Source: Conchiformibius kuhniae DSM 17694 (GTDB lineage: Bacteria > Pseudomonadota > Gammaproteobacteria > Burkholderiales > Neisseriaceae). From it: 37,260 nucleotides of DNA. The stretch is taken from NCBI RefSeq assembly GCF_000428785.1, contig NZ_AUAP01000021.1, forward strand, positions 1 through 37,260, written 5' to 3'. Both the position numbers and the translations under genes were made by a program. The stretch's first letter is position 1. Each line of letters starts with the position of its first letter. Shown piece by piece: positions 32,408 to 37,260 of the stretch. The notes under the pieces were generated by a model that saw nothing but the letters and a program-made list of their open reading frames with translations, was not told the DNA's origin and searched no databases.

Positions 32408-32443
32408 GGGGATTCCTTATTTTCCTTTGTCAAACAAAATGAT

Positions 32444-33094
32444 TTACGCAAACACAAAACGCGCCGACACGCCTGCTTCGGGTAAAGCGACTTCCGCCGC
32501 ATCACCGCCGCGCAATTCGCCCACCCCCGCCGGCGTGCCGGTAAACACCACATCGCCGCGCCGCAGACCATAGGTTTCCGCCAAAAAACACAGCAGCCGC
32601 GCCAAAGAAAACACCATGTCGGCACTGTTGCCGTGCTGGCGCGGCGCACCGTTCAGGCGCATTTCAAATGCCAGCCCCGCCGCCGCCCGTTCGGGGGCGA
32701 GCGCGGCAAAGCGCGACACGCACGCCGCGCCTTTAAAGCCTTTCGCTTTCGTCCATGGCGCACCCGCGCTTTTGGCGGCACTTTGCACATCGCGTGCCGT
32801 CAAATCCAAACCCACGCCGTAGCCCGCCACCGCGTCCAAAGCATTTTCGGGCGGCAGCTCGTCCGCATCGCGCCCGACCAAGAGCAAAAGCTCGGTTTCG
32901 TAATGCACGCTGCGGCTGAACGCGGGCAAACGCACCGTGTCGCCGTCAAAAGCCAAGCTGCTGTTTGGCTTGAGAAAAATCATCGGTTCGGCGGGAACGG
33001 CATTGCCCAACTCGGCAGCGTGCGCGGCATAATTGCGCCCGACACAAAACAATGTGTTCGCCACAACAGATTGATTATCCAAAACAAGATTCAT
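32444..33094 (-). CDS. Fumarylacetoacetate hydrolase (FAH) family protein
   Basis: A 216-residue single-domain FAH protein of the YcgM/FAHD1 type: FCVGRNYAAHAAELGN, the metal-binding Glu/Glu/Asp set in SVHYETELLLLVG and GVGLDLTARDVQ, WTKAKGFKGAACVS, and RRGDVVFTGTPAGVG near the end. Related enzymes act as oxaloacetate tautomerase or acylpyruvase. Start 33094 (MNLVLDNQSV) is favoured over 33115, since the extra seven residues have no family counterpart. It lies 36 bases before proA on the same strand and divergent from pgeF. Confidence 0.88.
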   Translation of the reverse strand: MNLVLDNQSVVANTLFCVGRNYAAHAAELGNAVPAEPMIFLKPNSSLAFDGDTVRLPAFSRSVHYETELLLLVGRDADELPPENALDAVAGYGVGLDLTARDVQSAAKSAGAPWTKAKGFKGAACVSRFAALAPERAAAGLAFEMRLNGAPRQHGNSADMVFSLARLLCFLAETYGLRRGDVVFTGTPAGVGELRGGDAAEVALPEAGVSARFVFA

Positions 33095-33185
33095 CAAAGC
33101 CCCATTCTTGCCCATGCGGGAAAAAGCGATTTGTGGTAAATTTACCCGCCCATTGGGCAGATGTCAATTGAAAGGACGGCACACC

Positions 33186-33962
33186 ATGTTCGACAAAAAC
33201 CTGACGGCAACACTGAACTTGCCCGAACCGCGCTCGGCACAACTGCGGGCAAACTGGCCCGCACCCGCACACGTCCGCACCCTCATCACCACCCGCACGG
33301 GCGGGGTCAGCGAAGGCGCGTTTGCTTCTTTGAACGTGGGGGCGCACGTTGGCGACCGTCCCGAACACGTCGCGCAAAACCGCGCCATCGTACAGGCGCA
33401 CATTCCCCTGCCGCTCGCCTATCTGAACCAAGTACACGGCAACACGGTGGTACGCGCCGCCGACAGCCTGAACGCCCCCGCCGATGCCGATGCGGCAGTG
33501 GACGACACCGGCAGCGCGGCCTGCGCGGTGATGACCGCCGACTGCCTGCCCGTCTTGTTTTGCGACCGTGCCGGCACGGTGGTGGCGGCGGCACACGCGG
33601 GCTGGCGCGGGCTGGCAGACGGCGTGTTGGCAAACACGGTGGCGGCGATGAAAGTTGCCCCGATGGAAATCATGGCATGGCTGGGGCCCGCCATCGGTGC
33701 GGAAGCCTTTGAAGTCGGGCAAGACGTTTGGGACGCATTCTGCCAAGCCGACCGCAAAGCACAAGATGCCTTCCGCGCCATCGGCGGCGGCAAATATCTG
33801 GCAGACATCTGCCTGCTGGCACGCCAAGCCCTCTACCGCGAAGGCGTTACCCAAATCTTTGGCGGCGGGCACTGCACCGTATTGGAGCGCGAACGGTTTT
33901 ATTCCTACCGCCGCGACCGCCAAACAGGCAGAATGGTGAGCGCCATTTGGCTGGAACGCTAG
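33186..33962 (+). CDS. pgeF: Peptidoglycan editing factor PgeF (YfiH / multicopper 'polyphenol oxidase' family)
   Basis: A 258-residue cytoplasmic protein of the YfiH family, which in E. coli removes misincorporated L-serine from UDP-MurNAc. Family motifs: TTRTGGVSEGAFASLNVG, LNQVHGN, VMTADCLPVLF, AAHAGWRGLADGV and WLGPAIGAEAFEVG; conserved His/Cys/His ligands lie in QVHG, ADCLP and HAGWRG. ATG 33186 follows AAAGGAC. Its stop TAG (33960-33962) contains the first base of a family A repeat; before insertion it would have been TAA. Confidence 0.92.
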   Translation: MFDKNLTATLNLPEPRSAQLRANWPAPAHVRTLITTRTGGVSEGAFASLNVGAHVGDRPEHVAQNRAIVQAHIPLPLAYLNQVHGNTVVRAADSLNAPADADAAVDDTGSAACAVMTADCLPVLFCDRAGTVVAAAHAGWRGLADGVLANTVAAMKVAPMEIMAWLGPAIGAEAFEVGQDVWDAFCQADRKAQDAFRAIGGGKYLADICLLARQALYREGVTQIFGGGHCTVLERERFYSYRRDRQTGRMVSAIWLER

Positions 33963-34155
33963 GCGTGCCATCAATTAGCCGAAAAAACGCCGCACCGTCA
34001 TGCCCGCGCAGGCGGGAAGCCAAGTCGAAACACGGGAAACCTTGATAAAACATGGCTTGCCAAGCATCGGGAGGTGGATTCCCGCATTCGCGGGAATGAC
34101 GGATTTTTTTATATTGCACTGATTTTCAGTGTAAAATTTAAATGATGATACACCT
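33962..34155. mobile_element. Family A MITE-like repeat downstream of pgeF
   Basis: About 194 bp, inverted relative to the copy at 12612. Left end GGCGTGCCATCAATTAGCC (one G short), right end (reverse) AGGTGTATCATCATTTAAAT, flanked by TA at 33960-33961 and 34156-34157. Two dRS3-type palindromes, one reading ATTCCCGCATTCGCGGGAAT. Confidence 0.75.
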
Positions 34156-34214
34156 TAAGGGCGCGTACCAAACGCCGCCCGTCCGCACCATTTTTTGAAA
34201 TCAAGGAAAACAAA

Positions 34215-34937
34215 ATGTTGAAACATCTGATGATGGTTCTCGCATTCGCATCGGCGGGCGCGTTTGCCGAAGACGTGTACACCACCACCCAACCGAACGG
34301 TTGCAAAGTCCACAATCCCAATCCGTACTCCAATGATACCGCCGAATGGCAGGGCGCGTGCAATGCGGCGGGTTTTGCCGAAGGCGAAGGCGTGCTGCGT
34401 TTTCGCAATCATCTTGGAGTGGGCGAAACCGAGTTAAGCGGGTCTTGGCAGAACGGCAAATTGCAAGGCATCGGCAAAATACAAACGCAAATTGCGCTTG
34501 GTGTGAGCCGTAATACCTATCGGGGCGAGTTTCGCGACAGCCTCAAACACGGCATCGGCATCATGGAATTTCCCGGCGGTTTCTATACGGGCGAATTTCG
34601 TCATGACCAGCCGCACGGCTTGGGAACCATGATTGGTTTACTGCAGAAAGACGTACTGCACGGACAATGGGAAAACGGCTCTTTGCGGCAAGGAGAATGG
34701 TTTTCTTCCAGTGAAGATAACCGTGTCCGCTATTCCGGCGTGTTCCACGATGCCAAACCGCAAGGCTTCGGTACGATGACTCTGCATAAAGACAGTAAGA
34801 TGTTACAACGCCTGAACGCCAAACAACGCACGCAAGGCAAATGGCAGGGCGATGATTATGTGTTGCGCGGTTGGTTTGAAAACGGCAACTTTATCGCGCC
34901 CTGCGCCACCGCCGCCCAATGCGCGAAACGCCGGTGA
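34215..34937 (+). CDS. Secreted MORN-repeat protein
   Basis: A 240-residue protein with signal peptide MLKHLMMVLAFASAGAFA, probably cut before Glu19. About six MORN-like beta-hairpins follow: GEGVLRF, LSGSWQNGKLQGIGKI, YRGEFRDSLKHGIGIMEFPG, YTGEFRHDQPHGLGTMIG, YSGVFHDAKPQGFGTMTL and a final LRGWFENGNF. Cysteines at about residues 30 and 49, and CATAAQC near the end, could form disulfides in the periplasm. ATG 34215 is preceded by AAGGAAAA. Its 3' end overlaps lpxK by 19 bases. The function is unknown; MORN proteins often bind membranes or partner proteins. Confidence 0.82.
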   Translation: MLKHLMMVLAFASAGAFAEDVYTTTQPNGCKVHNPNPYSNDTAEWQGACNAAGFAEGEGVLRFRNHLGVGETELSGSWQNGKLQGIGKIQTQIALGVSRNTYRGEFRDSLKHGIGIMEFPGGFYTGEFRHDQPHGLGTMIGLLQKDVLHGQWENGSLRQGEWFSSSEDNRVRYSGVFHDAKPQGFGTMTLHKDSKMLQRLNAKQRTQGKWQGDDYVLRGWFENGNFIAPCATAAQCAKRR

Positions 34938-35941
34938 AACCCGAACACCCGCTCGCCCGCCATTGGCAGCAGCCGAGTGCCGTTTTGAATGTTTTGCTCT
35001 CGCCCGCGTCTTGGCTGTTCGGCGCGGCGGCTTGGCTGCGGCGCACGCTTTACCGCGCAGGCTGGCTGAAAACAGAAAAACTGTCCGTTCCTGTGGTGGT
35101 GGTCGGCAATCTGCACGCGGGCGGCACCGGCAAAACGCCGATTACCGCCGCGCTCGCCGATGCGCTGATGCGGCGCGGCGTGAAAGTCGGCATCGTCAGT
35201 CGCGGCTACGGGCGCAGCCTGCGCGACACCCATGTTTTGAACGACAGCAGCACCGCCGCCCAAGCGGGCGATGAACCCCTACTGCTCTACCGCCAAACCC
35301 GCGCCGCCGTTGCCGTGTCCGCCCGCCGCGCTGATGCCGCACGCGCCTTGCTGGCAAAATTTCCCGATATTCAAATCATTATCAGTGATGACGGGCTGCA
35401 ACATTACGCCCTGCACCGCGATGTGGAAATCGCCGTTTATCCCGCCGCCGATGCCGCCCGCCGCCCCAAGCTGCTGCCCAACGGCGCATTGCGCGAACCG
35501 CTTTCGCGTTTGCAAACGGTTGATGCGCTGGTGTTTTCGCAAGCGGAATACGGCATTCCCGAAACGGTTTTCGGGCTGCCTGCAAACGTTTTCGCCGCGC
35601 AACTGCGCCCCGCCGCGCCCTACCGTTTCCGCCGCCCCGCCGAGATGCTGTCCGCGCCGCCCGACAACGCCGTTTGCGCCGCCGCCTGCGCCATCGCCCG
35701 CCCCGAGCGTTTTTTCAACACCTTGAAACAAATGGGTTTTCCAATTTCGCAAACACAGGTGCTGCCCGACCATGCCGCGCTCAATCCCGCCGCGCTGCCG
35801 TCTGCCGATTATGTGTTCGTTACCGAAAAAGACGCGGTGAAACTGCCGCCCGACTGCCCCGAAAACGTGTGGGTGCTGCCCGTCCGCGCCGAAATCACCC
35901 CCGATTTGGCGGCGTTTGTGTTGGCGCGTGTCATCAACTGA
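34919..35941 (+). CDS. lpxK: Tetraacyldisaccharide 4'-kinase LpxK
   Basis: Phosphorylates the 4' position of the lipid A precursor at the inner membrane. 340 residues from ATG 34919; an in-frame GTG at 34934 is also possible. N-terminal membrane-associated helix (VLNVLLSPASWLFGAAAWLRR), Walker A GNLHAGGTGKTPITAALADAL, SRGYGRSL, the acidic DDGLQHYAL motif and the C-terminal YVFVTEKDAVKLPPDCPENV. Length is normal. The first codons overlap the MORN gene, suggesting translational coupling. Followed by a hairpin at 35971. Confidence 0.94.
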   Translation: MRETPVKPEHPLARHWQQPSAVLNVLLSPASWLFGAAAWLRRTLYRAGWLKTEKLSVPVVVVGNLHAGGTGKTPITAALADALMRRGVKVGIVSRGYGRSLRDTHVLNDSSTAAQAGDEPLLLYRQTRAAVAVSARRADAARALLAKFPDIQIIISDDGLQHYALHRDVEIAVYPAADAARRPKLLPNGALREPLSRLQTVDALVFSQAEYGIPETVFGLPANVFAAQLRPAAPYRFRRPAEMLSAPPDNAVCAAACAIARPERFFNTLKQMGFPISQTQVLPDHAALNPAALPSADYVFVTEKDAVKLPPDCPENVWVLPVRAEITPDLAAFVLARVIN

Positions 35942-35970
35942 CTGCCAAACCGTTGCCCCACCCGCAAAAA

Positions 35971-36000
35971 TGCCGCAAAATCCGAACAGATTTTGCGGCA
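35971..36000. other. Strong hairpin after lpxK without a T run
   Basis: TGCCGCAAAATC-CGAACA-GATTTTGCGGCA, a perfect 12-bp stem with a six-base loop. No T run follows on the plus strand and only a run of five A/T on the minus, so it may be an RNA-stabilising or weak terminator structure. Confidence 0.55.
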
Positions 36001-36010
36001 CACTGCGCCA

Positions 36011-36102
36011 AATATATAAGACAAGGCAGCAACGCCCGCCGTGTACGGTTGGTACATAAGAGCGCTGGCAACGCCGTATCATTGCGATTTTAATCAACCA
36101 TA
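36011..36102. mobile_element. Family B MITE-like repeat, copy 3 (shortened)
   Basis: Right end (reverse TATGGTTGATTAAAATCGC) and core (GGCAACGCCGTATCATTG, CCGCCGTGTACGG) match copies 1 and 2; the left end is degenerate (ATATATAAGACAAGG). Same orientation as copy 2. Confidence 0.65.
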
Positions 36103-36120
36103 TCAGGCAAATAATTGATT

Positions 36121-36345
36121 TTACTTGCCGCAATATTGTTTTTTGCGATGGGGAAAACCACGCGCTTTCAAACACGCCGCCATTTTGCGCTCGTAGTCCA
36201 AACCGTGATAACGGCTGTTGTATTCGCGGCATTGCGCTGCCTGTTTTTCATAAGCGGCGCACCCGTCCGATTGTCCGCCGCTACCGTCCGCAGCACAGCC
36301 CGCCAGCAGCACCGCCACCCCCAAAAAGCCGATTTTCCAAGCCAT
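36121..36345 (-). CDS. Small cysteine-containing lipoprotein
   Basis: A 74-residue protein, MAWKIGFLGVAVLLAGCAAD with lipobox LAGC (Cys17). The mature part of about 57 residues has four more cysteines (DGCAAYEKQAAQCREYN; AACLKARGF; YCGK). Spacing CxxxxxxxxxC ... CxxxxxxxxxxxC resembles twin-CX9C-like helical hairpins, by spacing only. ATG 36345 is seven bases after AGGAG and one base after the stop of the 36347 gene, so the two are coupled. No family recognised. Confidence 0.72.
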   Translation of the reverse strand: MAWKIGFLGVAVLLAGCAADGSGGQSDGCAAYEKQAAQCREYNSRYHGLDYERKMAACLKARGFPHRKKQYCGK

Positions 36346-36346
36346 A

Positions 36347-36805
36347 TCATTGCTCCTGTGGTTGTAATTTGTTCAAAACCTCTGCCAATTCGGGCTGGCT
36401 TTCGGCAAGCACACGCAACACCTTGCCCTGCCCTTCGTCCACCGCCAAACAACGCACCGTTTCTTCATACACCGCCAAAGGGTCGCCCAAATCCACTTCG
36501 GAACGGTTCACCGCATCGCGGCACGCTTCATACGCCTTGTCCAACTGCGCGATGTGCGTTTCGTCCAGTTGCTGCTGTTGCCACTTTTCGGCAAGCGATT
36601 GGTTTGATAAGGTTTTACCCGCCACATCTTGCACGGCGGGGCTGGTATTGAGTTGTTTTTTTATCAAATCGTTTGCCGTATCTTTGCCCAAGCCCGTCAA
36701 AATATTGGTGGCACTGGCAACCACAATACCGACAATGGTGGTCAGCACCACGCTGATGCCCGCCCAAATTTTGGCTTTGATGCTTTTTTTCGGTGCTGCG
36801 TCCAT
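36347..36805 (-). CDS. Uncharacterised membrane protein with helical soluble domain
   Basis: A 152-residue protein starting MDAAPKKSIKAKIWAGISVV. The start at 36805 gives seven bases to AAGGA; the Met two codons upstream overlaps that site. One membrane segment at about residues 13-32 (GISVVLTTIVGIVVASATNI), then a helical domain with a cysteine pair (EACRDAVNRSEVDLGDP; ETVRCLAVDEGQGKVL) and repeated Leu/Glu helices at the end. It is probably anchored in the inner membrane with the bulk in the periplasm or cytoplasm. Co-transcribed with the small lipoprotein downstream. Not recognised. Confidence 0.72.
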   Translation of the reverse strand: MDAAPKKSIKAKIWAGISVVLTTIVGIVVASATNILTGLGKDTANDLIKKQLNTSPAVQDVAGKTLSNQSLAEKWQQQQLDETHIAQLDKAYEACRDAVNRSEVDLGDPLAVYEETVRCLAVDEGQGKVLRVLAESQPELAEVLNKLQPQEQ

Positions 36806-36982
36806 ACGCATTTCCTTCTGCCCGCCGTTGCGGCTGCCTGATAAAAAACAATCCGCGCAATTTGCAACCATGCTGCATATTGCTGCCGTAAAACAGCCAT
36901 TTTACAATTGCCCAAACAGCTTGTCCACGCCCGCAACAGTGCCAAACCACTTTTCGTGTCGGGCAAAACGGCTTCGGGTTTA

Positions 36983-37057
36983 GGGCGTGTCATCAATTGA
37001 CCGAAAAATCTCTGTACTGTCATTCCCGTGCAGGCGGGAATCCAAATCGAAGCAGGT
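36983..37057. mobile_element. Family A MITE-like repeat cut by the right IS110 copy
   Basis: GGGCGTGTCATCAATTGACC follows TA 36981-36982, then GAAAAATCTCTG and an intact dRS3 palindrome (ATTCCCGTGCAGGCGGGAAT). The match to other copies ends at GAATCCAAATCGAAGCA (about 37054), where the IS110 end begins. Bases 36806-36980 hold no gene I can support. Confidence 0.75.
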
Positions 37058-37260
37058 GTAGATACCATCTTTCCAGTCAAGCTCCCGTAGCAGAAATTTC
37101 CAACTGACGGGACTGATAAACCGTTTGATGCTTCAATACGCCAAAGCAAATATGTACCAATTTACGCATCGCCGCGCCCAATGCCTGCATCGGCGTTTTT
37201 TGCCTTTGCAGCAGACGGGCGTATTGGGCGGCAATATCAGGGTTGTATTTCTTTGACACG
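37058..37260 (-). mobile_element. 3' end of an IS110-family insertion sequence (right copy)
   Basis: Exact inverted repeat of 115-317. The element continues beyond the window end. It is inserted inside a family A repeat. Confidence 0.82.
37077..37260 (-). CDS. IS110-family transposase, C-terminal part (5' end outside window)
   Basis: Reads SKKYNPDIAAQYARLLQRQK onward to the stop at 37077-37079, identical to the C-terminus of the left copy. Only about 60 residues of the protein are present. Same domain call as for the left copy (end of Transposase_20). Confidence 0.85.
   Translation of the reverse strand, partial: VSKKYNPDIAAQYARLLQRQKTPMQALGAAMRKLVHICFGVLKHQTVYQSRQLEISATGA

Noticed and set aside
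3659..34155. Family A repeats as Correia (CREE/NEMIS) elements
   Set aside because: The ends (GGGCGTGTCATCA) do not match the Correia ends (TATAGTGGATTAAATTT); they share only the TA target and the MITE-like size. The dRS3 core is a different neisserial repeat.
35920..35945. GCGTGTCATCAACTGAC at the lpxK stop, similar to a family A end
   Set aside because: The similarity is confined to about 16 bases, lies within lpxK coding sequence, and no further element sequence follows. It may be chance.
1..37260. A composite transposon carried between two IS110 copies
   Set aside because: The interior is mainly core metabolic and ribosomal genes. IS110 elements are not known to form composite transposons in the classical way.

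Overview
The window looks like chromosomal DNA of a Gram-negative betaproteobacterium of the family Neisseriaceae. The evidence is gene content (thiC-thiO-thiS-thiG, an LtgA-like transglycosylase, a TbpB/NHBA/fHbp-like surface lipoprotein, a UPF0210-ACT pair), dRS3-type repeats (ATTCCC-N8-GGGAAT) and DNA-uptake-sequence-like words with the core GCTGCCTGAA, as in the Simonsiella/Kingella-type dialects rather than the Neisseria GCCGTCTGAA dialect. The DNA is visibly GC-rich. Genus and species cannot be fixed from the sequence alone. Both ends carry the same 203-bp 3' end of an IS110-family transposase in opposite orientation, so the window is probably a contig that stopped at a repeated insertion sequence.

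Layout. 1-1550: IS110 end, then a small accessory locus made of two short coiled-coil proteins with hydrophobic tails, divergent from an XRE-type regulator with a coiled-coil tail. 1553-5850: thiamin (thiazole/pyrimidine) operon thiC-thiO-thiS-thiG on the minus strand behind a TPP riboswitch. 5936-9919: an uncharacterised OB-fold-like membrane protein, then a DUF4132 protein with a small upstream partner. 10091-12314: leuB and a lipoprotein. 12808-14015: nadD and a beta-carbonic anhydrase with overlapping ends. 14098-14868: tRNA operon with four identical tRNA-Gly(GCC), tRNA-Cys(GCA), one aberrant tRNA-Cys-like gene and tRNA-Leu(UAA). 14927-19615: cell-envelope genes nagZ, an HtrA/Do protease and an Slt70-type lytic transglycosylase. 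19788-22630: tRNA-Asn, apaH, a small membrane protein and pgk. 22869-27546: tsf, rpsB and uvrA on the minus strand. 27638-31056: ACT protein, UPF0210 protein and a surface lipoprotein. 31142-35941: proA, an FAH-family enzyme, pgeF, a MORN-repeat protein and lpxK. 36121-36805: two small envelope proteins. Most of this is core metabolism and envelope biology; several genes (nagZ, ltgA, pgeF) deal with peptidoglycan turnover and lpxK with lipid A.

The most unusual layer is intergenic. A roughly 195-bp repeat family (here called family A) occurs nine times, whole or partial. It has terminal inverted repeats GGGCGTGTCATCA and contains dRS3 palindromes. It looks like a non-autonomous mobile element (MITE) that duplicates TA (once AA). 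Six gene ends (thiC, the 5936 gene, the DUF4132 gene, nadD, apaH, pgeF) have a stop codon TAG made of the target TA plus the first G of the element, so insertion into a stop codon leaves a working stop codon. One copy splits a Rho-independent terminator, two copies are fused head to tail through one TA, and one is cut by the right-hand IS110 copy. A second family (family B, about 107 bp, ends TATGGTTGAT) has three copies.
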